This document shows, piece by piece, positions 14,004 through 26,528 of a stretch of 64,000 nucleotides of DNA. This stretch comes from Chamaecrista fasciculata (Eukaryota; Streptophyta; Magnoliopsida; Fabales; Fabaceae). The stretch is taken from the NCBI GenBank assembly GCA_003254925.1, contig QANZ01012081.1, forward strand, positions 62,657-126,656. Direction: 5' to 3'. The position numbers and the translations under genes were made by a program. The first letter of the stretch is position 1, and every line of letters begins with the position of its first letter. The notes beneath the pieces are model-generated. The model was not told the origin of the DNA and made no database searches. It worked only from the letters and a program-made list of their open reading frames with translations.

Positions 14004-14127
14004 GAAGGTTAACACCGATATCCCACTAGTTAAGGTCACATAATACCTCTCGACCTCTTTGAAAATTTTAAAAAATATTTTAAGCAATGTAAACAAGTTT
14101 TTTAATTCCTAATAAATATATATTTGT

Positions 14128-14681
14128 AGAGTATACTAACAATTTGGTCTGATCTGAAAGATCATTGAACTGACAACTCGGTCTTTGAAAGATTGAAATG
14201 TACAATTTAGTCATTGAAAGATCAAAATGGTACTTCCTTCGGTTCACAAAATATGCTTGAATTGGGGAAATTCTTATGTTTCAAAATATCCATTGTTTTA
14301 CAAAATCAAGAAAGCATTAATTATTTTTTTTACATTTTTATCGTCATCTATTCTCTCTTAACAATAAATTTCCTTTGAAAATAGAAAAGAATAAATCAGG
14401 GTAATGTAATTTTTTTGTCTTATACTTTTTAAGATTAAGGTGAACTAATAATTTCCTTAGTTTGTACATGCGCACCCACAAAAATAAAAGCAGATTTTGT
14501 GAACTAGACGGAGTATACTAATTAGTTTTTTTTATGGATTAAATAATATACTGTTTTAATCTTTCAAGGATTAAAAAGTATACCGTTTTGATCTTTCAAG
14601 AATTGAATTGTATATTTCAATATTTCAAGGATTGAGTTGTCAACTCAATAATCTTTCAGAGATCAAATTGTTAGTTTACTC
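14128..14681. mobile_element. MITE of the 'AGTAAACTAACAATTTGGTC' family, copy 2, with a nested insertion
   Basis: Inverted ends 'gagtatactaacaatttggt' and 'caaattgttagtttactc' match copy 1 at 4812-5077. TATATTTGT at 14119-14127 and TATATTTAT at 14682-14690 form an 8/9 target duplication. The body is interrupted by the Stowaway-like element at 14233-14513; without it the length returns to that of the other copies. Confidence 0.7.
14233..14513. mobile_element. Stowaway-like (Tc1/mariner) MITE, 281 bp, nested
   Basis: The left end CTTCCTTCGGTTCACAAAAT and the right end, reverse-complemented as CTCCGTCTAGTTCACAAAAT, form the inverted repeat. TA dinucleotides at 14231-14232 and 14514-14515 are the target duplication. 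The end sequence resembles the CTCCCTCCGT consensus of Stowaway elements. The homologous site in copy 1 (near 4915) lacks the insertion. Confidence 0.8.
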
Positions 14682-14690
14682 TATATTTAT

Positions 14691-17600
14691 ATTTCTCCAA
14701 TTGTCTTAATTTCAAGATTTCTGGAAAGCATGGAGTAGCCTAAGCTCCTTTACAAGCATATACCGGCATCATAAAAGGTATTTCCGTTTTTACATCGATC
14801 AAGAAAAACATTTTCATTTTTTCACAGAGAAAATATGTTTATCACGTTAATCCACACTTAGTATATGGTTTATCGGTAATAATCTAAAAATCAGCCCAGG
14901 CCACAGCTATAATTAAATCATTGTACAAGATCTTGATATTAAACACTCTTTATGTTAAATCATGAGAATTCAAAGTGTCATTATAAACTGAGTAAGGAAT
15001 GAGCTGATGAATATTAATTATATATCTTGTTTACGTACTCTAACTCAATGATTATTTTAAAGAATGTTTGCCATTATTAATAATAATAGTTCACAAATAA
15101 GACTGATGCTAAACACCTTATCAATATAATTAAGTTAGTATGAGAGATAAAAGATAAATATTGAGAATACAAAGAAAATATTTACTAACATCACCACGAA
15201 TTCACGATTGACAACATTCACAAGATTGATCAGTGTAATCATAGTGAATCAAGAAAATAAATATATTTAACTCAATATATTATTTTCATACTGGTTAAAT
15301 AAAAAAAGAGTTTATTATAGTAGAAAATGTAAGAAAAAAGTTTTTCATTATTAAATGTAAATATGCCTTATCAGGAAAAACTGAATTATTATTATTATTA
15401 ATTATTAATGAGTCTTTTTGACCAAAGAGTTCAGGTCAATGGTCAGATATGCAAAAAAGCAATCATTGAAAAATGATACATGTTTTGAATGTGGGGATTG
15501 TACACAAAAATTTCAAGTCGCGTCACAAGGATATTGTCCTTAAGAGATATTTCGGTATCCCATAGTAAAAAATTCGACACTCTCACAGGATTAAACGAAA
15601 TCTTCCTCACTGTCACACAGAGAGAGATACAAAATAACAGAAAAAAAAATTGAGACTCACACTCAAATTAAAATAATAATCATACGAGAGAGTTGGAAAT
15701 CACACTCAATATATTGGGTCATTTATTTTAATTAATTAACTATTTAATTGACTAAATAGCACTGCAACGTGCATACAAACGACGTGCCCAAAAATGGGTA
15801 ACAACTAAAGTTAATGTTAAGCATCAACGATACTATTTCTAACAAAGTCTACTTAACGTTACACAAAAGCCTGTTGACCAAGTTTCAAGTTCACCTTCGT
15901 AAAAACAGGAAAAAGCTTATTAAATTACATTAAACAATTAATATAATTTAATAAAACAACTCTCAAAAGATGAACTTGAACCCAACATAATTTAATAATT
16001 AAATTACATTAACTAATTAACATAATTTAATAAAATAATTTTCCAAACTCTCTTATACAAGCAATATAGACTTAATTTGACACATTCAGTATTTTACTTT
16101 GAATTATTTATAACATCGAATCATGTCGCATTCAACTATACTAAAGTCTAAAACTGAGGCTTCATCATAAATATCACCGACAGAGGTTTCAAAATGCAAA
16201 TAATTTTTCGATGAAAAAAAAAGCATATAATTTAGCGGGTATTTTTTTTTGGCCAACTATAATTTAGCGGGTTAGCAGCTTGTTTCAATCATTGGCCAAA
16301 AAAAAGCAGCTTTTTTTTTTTTGGCCAACGCGCAGCTTGTTTCAATCAATGGTATTTTTGACTCAATAAAAAACGAGATAAAAATTATTTGTCTCACTTA
16401 ACCTTCATCATATTAGATGAGTCAGTTCACGTATCAAGTGTGGATTGATGAGACTGTTTTTTTTTTTTTTATAAGTAATCTACAAAACATATTTTCATAC
16501 AATTTTTTTTGAATTATTTTTACTTATAAAAATTTAAAAATGTTGTCTAAAAATGAAATCAAACACGTACTAATGTAGGCTTTTGTTGGTCCATAATATT
16601 TATAATTTTTTTTATCCAACATTTTATATTATAAAAAAAAATTACGTTCAAAAATTGAAATTAGAATCCCACCAAAACTATGAGTCAACCAAAATTGGAA
16701 CGTGAAGGTGGAATAGTATCCTTCTGTATTTTTTCTCAACTTGCCCAACTAGTTAATTAATGATGGTGGTCACGTTGACTAATTACATAACCCACTCAAG
16801 AAGGATATCCAAAGAATATAAAATGAAAAAGACAAAACTCATGCAAGGTGTGCAAAGAAAATGAATCATTTCATCTAATCACATTATAGTGTCTTGTTTG
16901 AAAGAGACAGATATAAAATGTATATCTTTCAACACCAAAATTTGCTTTACTATTACCAGAAATTTTTTTTGCTTTACTCAAGATTTTTATATATCAATAA
17001 TATCACTTAAGTTATTATATTTTTCTCTCCATCATGTTAAATTTTGTAAAATTTTATGTTATTTTTCTTTTTATATGAAAATGCTACAAGAAATTGTAAA
17101 ATAGTGTATTTTTCAACTCTTATTTTAGATACATGATGTCACTTTAAAGGTTTTGGATACATCATAGATTAGATAACGAAAATTTGTAAAGTAAAACGGG
17201 ATGGAGGTCCCATAATGCTCATGGTAGTGTAAAATTCAAGAATTTCTAGAATGACTAAAATAGATAGATAAATGAAATCTATTAGTGAAAACATGTGTAC
17301 CTAAAAAAGATGTAGTGGAACATTTTATAAGCCATTATATAACAGTAAAAGATAGAATGAGTTGTAACAACCATCTTATAGAAAAAGGAATGTGAAAGTC
17401 ATCAAACTAATTAATGACTGGAATGTAGGAAGATAGTATAGGCAGTACAGTTGATAATTCAATGAGCGATTCAAAAGTAGCCTTATCCACACACACACAC
17501 ACACACACACACATAACAATTTAGATATATATTTTATATTATTTAATTAATTAAAAATTAAAAAGAAAAGAAAGTATAGTAAACTTAACAAATGTACGTT

Positions 17601-18270
17601 CTAAAGCTTCCATTTCTTCTTCTTCACTCCCCCCCCCCCTCCATCTGTTAATTAAATTTTGTTTATCTTTACAAAATTGGTTATTTTTATTATTAGTACG
17701 TCTCTTTTTATAAAAATAACCTTCAATGATATGTGAAAAATAAACCAAACGAGTTCTGTGAAACTTTTTTTAAAAAGTATTTTTTTTAAAAAAAATCAGA
17801 GAGCCATTTGTATTTTACCTTATACTATGGTAATTTAAGTCTATTAATCAATTTTGTGTTAAAGATTTAGATAAAGTTTCTTATATTTTGTTATAAGATT
17901 CTTCCAATCAAGAAGCTTGGTTTATATTCTTTCTATTTCATAATTGATCATAGAAAAATGTGTGTTTAATATTCATTATTCTGATAAAAAAATTCACTCT
18001 TTATCATATGATTAATCATATTGAAATTTTTACTATATCAAGTATTTATTGGAGAACTTTATAGTTTATACTAAAAATATAAGGTACTTTACCTAAATTT
18101 TACCTTAAATTGTTATATCTGTTCTGTCTAGTTTTAATTTTAAAATATTAAGTACAAATTAATCTCTAAATTATTTTAAACTGGCCGCTAATTAATCTGT
18201 TTCCCTTCAAAGAATTATATGCCAAAAACTTATTATTTCTAGATCCTCACTTAATTAATTTTAAAAGATT
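14691..18270. other. Intergenic AT-rich DNA with short tandem repeats, no gene recognised
   Basis: The translated frames here (for example at 16889-17104 and 17551-17748) are short, low-complexity and resemble no family I know. An (AC)n microsatellite lies at 17487-17512. A short duplicated segment, 'gcagcttgtttcaatca', occurs near 16276 and 16333. Confidence 0.5.
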
Positions 18271-18272
18271 AN

Positions 18273-19195
18273 TAAACCTTAAAACTTTATTTTTTTTAAA
18301 TCTTCATCTTCATCTTTCCAATTTTACATAAATCCCTAAATGCCATAATTTTTTTTTTAATCCCTAATTGTGATTCATCCCTAAACCCCCTTAATTTCTT
18401 CATCTTCTCTTCTCTCCAAATTCCTTCGTCTTCCTTTTTTTAATCGAATCATTCTCAATTTCTCACTCATTCTTCTTCTATCCAACATCCATCTTCTCAA
18501 CAATTTGTGATATGTCCCACCTCCAGCCACCAACACCCTCTTAACCAACACGCGCTGTTGCTTCTGCTTCGCCTGGTGGGAGCACATGCGATCCACGTCG
18601 ACCTGGTCTCCATCTCATCGCGTGGCGCCTCTGGGCCCTGATGAAGCTCCGTGAGTGATCGGAGATCGTCGCCGGACCCAGGTGGAAGATGATGATGAAG
18701 ATGAACACGCCGGGGATGGATGAAGATGAATTGATGAAGATGATGAATAGATGATGGTGGACAAATGGATGATAAATTGATGAAGACGGAGATGAAGATT
18801 AAATTGATGATGAAGACGGAGATGAAGATTAAATTGATGTATTGTAATTTTTGCAAGAGTGCTAACAATTTTCTATTAAATCTTGACGGCTAACGACGCA
18901 AACCTCAAAGTACCAAAATGTGAATTTTTTTTTTTCAAGGTACTAAAGTAGATTCAAGCCTTTCCTCATTTGAACCTTGCCCTTAACTTGAAGGCTATGC
19001 CATCCTAAGGTCACAGCCCACAGGTACCAAAGTGTATTTTATTCTTTTTTTATCTCTTTCTTCATCCAATTTAGTCATTAAAAATATTAAAAATCATAAA
19101 CCTTAAAACTTTATTTGTTTTTAATCTTCATCTTCATCTTTCCAATTTTACATAAATCCCTAAATGCCATAATTTTTTTTTTAATCCCTGATGAA
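18273..19195. repeat. Degenerate repeat-rich block with about 100-bp flanking direct repeats
   Basis: The sequence at 18279-18375 recurs at about 19096-19195 with few changes, sharing 'cttcatctttccaatttta' and 'aaatccctaaatgccataat'. Between them lie a GC-richer stretch (18500-18720), two tandem 'gaagacggagatgaagatta' units (18782-18833) and 'accaaagtg' motifs (18910-19035) like those of the foldback family at 12384 and 46106. The frames here look like chance products of the GC-richer stretch. A single N sits at 18272. Confidence 0.4.
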
Positions 19196-19197
19196 TC

Positions 19198-19233
<36 letters not shown>
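19198..19233. repeat. (TTA)n microsatellite
   Basis: About twelve uninterrupted TTA units occur downstream of the receptor-like kinase gene. Confidence 0.9.
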
Positions 19234-19236
<3 letters not shown>

Positions 19237-19487
19237 TCAAGTGTAACTGTGCAAGGTATATAAGAAGGCAAAGTGGCCAACCTAATCAAAGAAAATAAAA
19301 CTCAATAGTGTTTTCAGGAATCAGTCGTCGTCAAGCTAAGGCATACTAGAAAAATAATAACAGAAAAAAAAAACAATAGAGTTGACCAATTTAAATCTCT
19401 AATGAACAGGAACCGTAAATGACATTACAAGGCAATACATACATAAACTTAGATAAGCAAATAGTAAGATCTCATTTATACAAACTA

Positions 19488-22231
19488 TCATACACTTGCT
19501 CTAGCTAAATCTTGAGCAGGCGACAACTTATTAGCATGAAAACTAGAGCAGCTCCCAACCTTTGAGGTCGATCTGTGAGTCTTGACAAGTGGCACCAATG
19601 ACTGAACAACATCGGCCATTAGCGGCCGGTAATCCGCCTCCGGTTGCACACACATTGCGGCAATTGCAGCTACCTGGACAGCCTCTTTCATGGAGTATTG
19701 ACCTTCTAATCCAGGATCCATTATATTTACCACCTTTTCTCTATCAGTCAGAAGTGGCAAAGCCTAAATAAATAATCAAAGTATAATGTAAGTTTGTGAC
19801 AAAGAAAATTTTGAAATATGTTAGGAGGGAGACCTATTTATCTCCACAACTAAGAGCAAGGAATGCAAACTCAAGAGAAACAACTGATTAAGAATTCAAT
19901 GGGTCAAAAAAACTTGAGAGTAAATTTATGATTTTGATCATTTTCTGAAAGATGCTAAAATTTAGTGAGAAATCCTGTTCTAAATTTTGTTGACATTGCA
20001 CTCAACGATTGATGTTAAAAATTCACATTTTCCATTAAATTTAAATTAATATGTTAATAAAAGGATCAAATTGACTGTAATTGCATATCTTAGAGATTAA
20101 ACTTCATAATTTGATCTTTTAGAGAATAAACTGAGAAATGTCATCTTTTGCAAACCAAATTATCAGTTTACTCAAACTTAATAATAAACGCACCCAAGAA
20201 ACTAGAACCCCTTCTCCTGGTGGTCTCTTCATATCAACAGGCACTCGACCAGTGAGCAGCTCCAAAAGTACTACACCATAACTGTAAACATCTGATTTTG
20301 TTGTTAAATGTCCTGTGAGTGCATATCTGCACAGTCAACCACACCAAAACATAAGCAATTAAAAAGCTGTAATATAGCATTGATAATAACAATAACAGCT
20401 ACATATAAAATAAGAACTTATGGTTTCATACTCAGGGGCAACGTATCCCTGGGTTCCCAAAACCCTTGTCGAGACATGTCCGCCAGCTTTGTCAGATCCT
20501 AGCTTGGCCAATCCAAAATCAGAAACTTTTGCATGAAACTTTTTGTCCAAGAGAATGTTGCTGCTCTTGAAATCTCTGTGAATGACTGGGGGACTGACAT
20601 GTTCATGAAGATATTCCAAACCCTTGGCAGCTTCAAGTGCTATCCTTAAGCGAGTTTCCCAGTCCAACTTCATTGATATAACATTAGAATCTACATAAGT
20701 GGACAAGAGAAAAAATTTTAAGCTCAAAAATGGAAACGTATCAAAATAAATTCAACGCAGTGTTAAAAAGAAAAAAAGAAATATATATATATATATATAT
20801 ATATTCATCATTGAAACCTACGGAATGCTTGCATATCTCATATTAGTTCATCTTTTAAAGAAATTTGCATGCAAATGGAACAGGAAAAGTAAAATTAAAA
20901 CATCTAAGATCTGGTCAATGGTTTTCCTTCTCCATCATTGATTTAGAAATTAGCTTTTTATATTTATCAAGGACAGTATTCAGCATCTGAGTCTCTAGAA
21001 ATAAAATTTGTAACTTGAAATTAGCACACATACTGTGTAAAACCAGTCATCAGTTGAATCCCTAGACTTTCACTAGAAGATGAATGATTAAACGAACTGA
21101 CCTAAAAATTCACCCACAAAATTCAAGTAGAAATTAACTTATTAACCATCTATCAGAATCAGAGTAACATCTCACCTTAATTGCATCTCATGCATCTCAA
21201 TGCCTAAAGTTCAAAATAATTGATACTCATTAAAATCATCGATGTCACAGACCAGATTGTGTAAATTGTGTGGGAGTGCAAAGTTCAGAATGTTAACTAT
21301 TTGATGATCATACTATCATAGTAAACTTTTAAATGGTAGACAATGCTATCCAACATGCAAAAGCTTCCCAAAATAAAAAAGGAATAACGGAATAACACAA
21401 TTATCGAAGGGTTTGAGCATGCATAAATGGGGTTACCAATTCTATTTTAAGTTTCACAGATCAAGAGGCATCTCTATAGACACCCATTACTATTTAGTAT
21501 CTATTAAATTGACAAAGCTTGGTCCATACTAGCTGGATTGCATTTTCGAGGGCTAACAGGAACTATGATCTCTGATAAAATTATGACATCAAATTCTAAA
21601 TACTTTTAAGACATACAATCGATGACTTACATAAAATACTTCTTTGACCCTTATGTCCCATTCCTTAAGCACACAATCACTAAATTTCACGTGGTTATAT
21701 GAGAGACTAGAAACATCATTCAGTACATTGGTTCAACAAAGATCTCTGTGCACTTATGGAGAGTAGGGTCTGGATTCATGAATGGAAAAAGCAGAGACAG
21801 TTATACCAAAATTTCAGACTTTTTTCTTTTCATTTGCAGGATCTGGATATTGACTGTAAGGCTAGGGAAATTCCTATAGTGCAATATAAATCACAAGTAC
21901 TAGTCCTCACCCATTCATGGAACTTCATATAAAGAAAGAACTAAAAATCTGTTTTAACATCTTTTACTATAAATGATTCACTGCTTACTGCTGATAGGAT
22001 AAAGATGTTCCTGAAGACCACCATTTGCCATGAACTCATACACCAGCAGTTTATGGTTATTGTCAGAGCAGTACCCAAGCAATGCCAGCAAATATGGAGA
22101 ACGCAACCGACTTAGCAGTTCAACCTACAACAGATGTCACACCAGACAATTCAACCCAATTCTAATAAAGTATGATCACCATTGGTTGCTGTCTAAATTG
22201 AATTCTTCTACACTCTAGCCCCCAAATAGAA

Positions 22232-22303
<72 letters not shown>

Positions 22304-23367
22304 CAATAATTCAAAAAGCTCAATGTTGGACACATTGATTTCACAGAAAAATATATCTGGAAGTATAATGCTTCCTCTCCACCATGATTCCCAAGACACT
22401 GAACAGTAACAGAAAAAAAAATTCCAAGAAGGAAAATACCTCTACTTTAAATTCTTCTTCTCCCTGCTTTCCTGCTTGATCCATGAATTTTATTGCAACT
22501 TTCCTGCCATCATTTAGCACTCCCCGATAAACAAATCCAAATCCACCATGACCAACCACATTTGACTTGCTGAAGCCACCTGTTGCGGAATGCAACTGCT
22601 TGAAAGTGAACACCTGAAGTCCTTTTTCAGCAACCACTTGCAGATTTGCAAACTCACTTTTCTCACCATGGTCAGCATCTTCAAATAATATTTAGAACAC
22701 AAACTCTCAGTAAGTGGTTCGCAGTTCATGTGAAGCATTAGAATTTGGAATTATACAGAGCATAAGGCATTAAAATAATTGCATCCTTCCTATCCTCACC
22801 TCGTATTTCTGAATATTTTCAGCAATGATACAACTTATAATTGAAACAAATAAATCAAAACAAAAATGATCAAGGAAAAGCAGGACAGAGAATGGGAACT
22901 ACACTTAGGAACCTCACTCAAGGAACTAAACTTAGCACTTTAGCTGGAAAACCGACAGTGTCTTCGCTCATAATAGGGAAATGGTTCAAATCCAGAGAAA
23001 AATTGGATAAAAATAAAATGCTTCTAAGCACACTAAAAGCGTTCATCAACGGACCAGAAAAGCAGAGGAGCAAAAATTTATACTCGCGATCATTCAATAT
23101 AATTATTAATGCCACTAAAATTCTACAGTTATTTTAGATTAGGGGTTGGAAGTTTCATTCTCCATTTATAAACATCAGAAGATCATTACTCGTAAATATA
23201 AAATGTAGCTCACTTTTGTGGTTCTTGCGGCGATTGGCGACTTTGATGCGGATGTAGCAATAGTAACTGAATGCAATCAGCAAGGCAATCACGGCCAGGG
23301 AAGCAAGCACCACAATGACTACTAAGGCAATTTGTGCTTTCCTCTTATACTCATCATCTACCTCCAT
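19488..23367 (-). CDS. Receptor-like serine/threonine kinase with a very short ectodomain
   Basis: Six exons join in frame: 23367-23214, 22678-22440, 22124-21989, 20690-20432, 20326-20194 and 19763-19488, giving 398 aa. Residues 1-12 would be outside the membrane, 13-37 form a transmembrane helix, and the rest is a cytoplasmic kinase. Visible kinase motifs: glycine loop GHGGFG (94-99), VAIK with Lys115, HRD with Asp216 (an RD kinase), DFG 234-236, APE 261-263. All catalytic residues are present, so it should be active. The Ser-rich C-terminal tail follows the kinase fold. It resembles the Arabidopsis protein I recall as At3g58690; no ligand or pathway is evident. I chose the ATG at 23367 because the only longer frame begins with TTG. 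Confidence 0.9.
20781..20804. repeat. (AT)n microsatellite in a kinase intron
   Basis: About eleven AT units lie in the intron between exons 3 and 4 of the receptor-like kinase. Confidence 0.85.
22232..22300. repeat. (AAT)n microsatellite in a kinase intron
   Basis: About 23 uninterrupted AAT units lie between exons 2 and 3 of the receptor-like kinase. Poly-Leu and poly-Ile frames read here are translations of this repeat, not proteins. Confidence 0.95.
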
Positions 23368-23600
23368 TTTACAGTTGTTCAATAGAAAATTTCCAAATAA
23401 TCAGAGAGAAGAAGTGAGAAACCCTAACCCTAAACGGTTGAAGAATGCTGAGTGGAAATGTCAGTGAAGGAAGAGAGAGAGAGAGAGAGAGAGATTTTGC
23501 ACCTTCGAAGTTCGTAGTCTCTTTTCTTTTCCCTGGACTTGTTTTGTGGCGCGGAGAATAGTAATAGAAGAACCTTTTTGCATTTTGGTCCTCATATTAT
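23368..23600 (-). promoter_or_regulatory. Probable 5' leader and promoter of the receptor-like kinase
   Basis: Upstream of the kinase start the plus strand carries 'accctaaccctaaac' (a telo-box-like motif, 23422-23436) and a (GA)n tract at 23473-23493. Both are frequent in plant 5' leaders and core promoters. No TATA box can be placed confidently. Confidence 0.4.
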
Positions 23601-24238
23601 TATATATTTCCATGCCGACCCTCTTGATGTATTTAATTTAACTATTCCATTTCCTCCAACTTGTTAGCTTTATTTGTTTGGCAAATAATTTTGGTTTCAT
23701 CTGTTTGTGTTAAGTGTTTTTTTTTTACAAATATGTTTATTTTATTTAACACTGATAAAATGTTGGTTTAAGATTCTTGCAAAGTTCTACATGTTAGAAA
23801 CAGTAATTTGAAGATGAAACATATTTTGATTAATATCTTATTATGTCAAGATCATTATAAATTTATAACCATTAGTATTTTATTATCTTTTTTGGTATAA
23901 ACCAATGTTATTAAAACCGGACCGGCCATTGAACCGACCGAAGGAGGGGTTCAAGGTTCAATGGTTCAACCGGTGTCGGACCGTTGATAAATAAATAAAT
24001 TAAAAATAATAAAAAAACCTATATATGATAAAATTTTAATTCAAATATTCATAATTAGGTTACAAAATACAATTATAACATTAATATATTAATACAATTT
24101 TCATAAATTAACATGAATTAATATAGAGATAATCAATTTTCATAATGTTCAACAATATAATATCATCAAGTGACATTTTATGATCACTTTCTCTATCAAA
24201 TTTTGGTTCATAATCAACATTCTCTAATATTTGACCCA
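23601..24238. other. Intergenic DNA with a 'ccggaccgg' repeat fragment, running into a gap
   Basis: Segment 23905-23990 ('aaaaccggaccggccattga', 'gttcaaccggtgtcggacc') is of the CCGG/GGTT-rich kind that marks a common class of plant DNA-transposon ends. The element continues towards the N gap, so it cannot be delimited. The rest is AT-rich and without a gene. Confidence 0.4.
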
Positions 24239-24349
24239 NNNNNNNNNNNNNNNNNNNNNNNNNNNNNNNNNNNNNNNNNNNNNNNNNNNNNNNNNNNNNN
24301 NNNNNNNNNNNNNNNNNNNNNNNNNNNNNNNNNNNNNNNNNNNNNNNNN
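24239..24349. other. Assembly gap, 111 N
   Basis: An unbroken run of N, followed by an A run. Frames spanning it are meaningless. Confidence 0.99.
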
Positions 24350-24419
24350 AAAAAAAAAAAAAAAACAATTGTACATTTGATAAAATAAATAGAGAAAAAT
24401 CTGAAGATCAATTGTACAT

Positions 24420-24510
24420 TTTATAAAAATACATATTTACTCTTGAATCTCTTCTTATCATATATTCTTTATCAAGATGAGATTCAAGAGTAAATATGTA
24501 TTTTTATAAA
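24420..24510. repeat. Perfect 32-bp inverted repeat with a 27-bp loop
   Basis: Bases 24420-24451 and 24479-24510 are exact reverse complements (ends 'tttataaaaatac' and 'gtatttttataaa'). The loop is AT-rich. This could be a small foldback element, a hairpin transcript source, or a local assembly artefact beside the gap. Confidence 0.7.
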
Positions 24511-24568
24511 GACAAGCTCATCATACTAAGTCCAATACATCTTTTTTCTTTTTCCAAAGAAAAAAAAA

Positions 24569-24804
24569 GAGTAAATTAACAATTTGATTATTGATAGATT
24601 ACCAAATTGACGACTTAGATTGAAATACATAATTTAATTTTATAAAGATTAAAATAAATATTATTTAGTTATTGAAGGACTAAAACGATATATTATTTAG
24701 TCTATGAAAATGACTAGTAAGTATATTATTTTAACCTTTTAAGAATTAAATTGTATATTTTAAATTTTCATGGATCAAATTACAAATCAAATTGTTAGTT
24801 TACT
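24569..24804. mobile_element. MITE of the 'AGTAAACTAACAATTTGGTC' family, copy 3
   Basis: Inverted ends 'gagtaaattaacaatttg' and 'caaattgttagtttactc' match the copies at 4812 and 14128. The interior is a diverged foldback. No clear target duplication. Confidence 0.6.
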
Positions 24805-25027
24805 CAAAATAACAAATTACTTAATGAAAAATAGCCTCAAGTAAAATTTTGGACTCCATAGAAAAGTGATTGAAATAGTTGGGGTGGTTTAACAAAAAAC
24901 AAAAACAACAAACTCTGGAAATTATTAGAAAATGGAGGGGCATGATTGCCAATGAAAATGAAAGGGGCAGGTATGTCAGTAACCAGTAATAATAGTGATT
25001 CCACGAGGCATGAGAGAGGAGATGAAG

Positions 25028-26519
25028 GGGACGGGATCCTCAAGAGTTCCGTACCGTGCAGTTCTTGTAAATTTTGCAGCATCTGGTCCATCCATTTAAT
25101 TCACGCCTCCCATGCTACCACGACACCACTTTTTTATTTTTCTTCTCCCGACAGTCCAAAACACACTTCAGTAGACTATTTTTCTTCTCCCTCATTCAGA
25201 TTCCTTTTTTCATTGTTCCTTGCTCTGTACCTTCCTATCAATCCATTCTTTTTAGTGTATTGGTTATCGTCATTCTCACGAAAGCCCCACAAATCATAAT
25301 TAATCCCATCACGAGCGGAAATAAGAAAGCCATTTCCTTCCTCGCAAGATTGCTGCTAAATTTTTAAGAATGATGGAATTAACAAGCAGAGAGTGAATGG
25401 TGAAATGAAAGTTAATAAGCTAGTCGGTTTCAGCTGAAGTAAAAATCCTTCTCATTCATTACAGAGACTGACATTTCACAATCTTTGCGGCTTCTTCAAG
25501 TGGTCGAGGGACTCAGTTTTATTTATTTATTTTTTCTTTTTCTCATTTTACTAATTAATTTGACTGCCATAAATTCTTTTTAGAGGATGACTTTGTTTTC
25601 TTAGAATATCACAAGATAAATCTACTGAGTGAGGGATGGTAATATAGTCCACTTTTTTCATTATTCTTTGCTTAGTCGTTGCTTCATACTTCAATGGTAG
25701 GAGTATGAATGTGCTCTCCTATATGTGTGTATATATATATATATACCCTTTTGCTATGTTCTTCATTTTAGTGAATAAGATAAATCATGAAACTATAATA
25801 TTTCAAAATCTGGTATAAATCTTAAGGGATACGAGAAAGAAATTAAACTCATTTTAAATTCATATACAAGTATACACAACTTACAAGAACTTATGGTATA
25901 TAAAAAAGGAAACAATCAGGAAACAATTAAATACTTCTTGAGTTTGAGAATTTTAATCTTTCTTGAGTTGTCTTGCTCTGATGGATCAAATTGATCAACT
26001 AGGTGAGATTTTGGCCTCAAAAGCTCATTAGATACTTGTTCCATGGTTGGACGAGATCATTGACTTGCATTCAAGGACACAAATGCTAACTTTGCAATCA
26101 ATATCACCTCTTCAACAATTGGTTCTATGGGTAGAGGAATTTGTGGGTCCAACAGATGCTTCAACAATAAATCAGGCACTTGATGTTTTTGTCAATGAAG
26201 GAGGAAGCTCCTCAGGATGCATTCCCATTCATCTTTCTACTATTTTCATCAACATGAAACATTCACTAATGGATAAGCACGCGAGAAACGAGGCAAAAGA
26301 TAGAAGTGAATGGGGGAAAAGAAGCTGAATACATGAAGTATTAGAAAGAAAATGAACCTACAGAGTGAAGGATGAAATGGTGTGTTTTGAACTCAGTAGA
26401 AGAAAAATAAAAAAAAATTGTGCGACGTGGAAGCATGGGAAGCATCAATGAAACAGATGGACCAAATCTTGCAAAATTTACAAGAACTGCACGGTACCGA
26501 ACTCTTGAGGATCCGGTCC
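25028..26519. mobile_element. Mutator-like element, 1492 bp
   Basis: The left end (GGGACGGGATCCTCAAGAGT) and the right end (RC: GGACCGGATCCTCAAGAGTT) begin inverted repeats of about 95 bp that share 'accgtgcagttcttgtaaat'. A perfect, complex 9-bp target duplication, GAGATGAAG, flanks it at 25019-25027 and 26520-26528. No transposase is visible; the interior includes the unidentified frame at 25981-26328. Confidence 0.85.
25981..26328 (+). pseudogene. Unidentified gene-like fragment inside the MULE
   Basis: A frame starts MDQIDQLGEILASKAH, hits a TAG at about 26029, and resumes as LVPWLDEIIDLHSRTQML, ISPLQQLVLWVEEFVGPTDA and INQALDVFVNEGGSSS before stopping at 26328. The mix of residues looks protein-like rather than random, but I do not recognise the family. 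Its position between MULE arms suggests captured host sequence. With the internal stop it is unlikely to be functional. Confidence 0.35.
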
Positions 26520-26528
26520 GAGATGAAG

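Noticed and set aside
18381..18868. Minus-strand frames of 71 and 123 aa in the GC-richer block
   Set aside because: They overlap each other in different frames, have low-complexity composition and lie among tandem repeats; no family resemblance.
22162..22399. Poly-Leu and poly-Ile frames
   Set aside because: They are translations of the (AAT)n microsatellite in a kinase intron.
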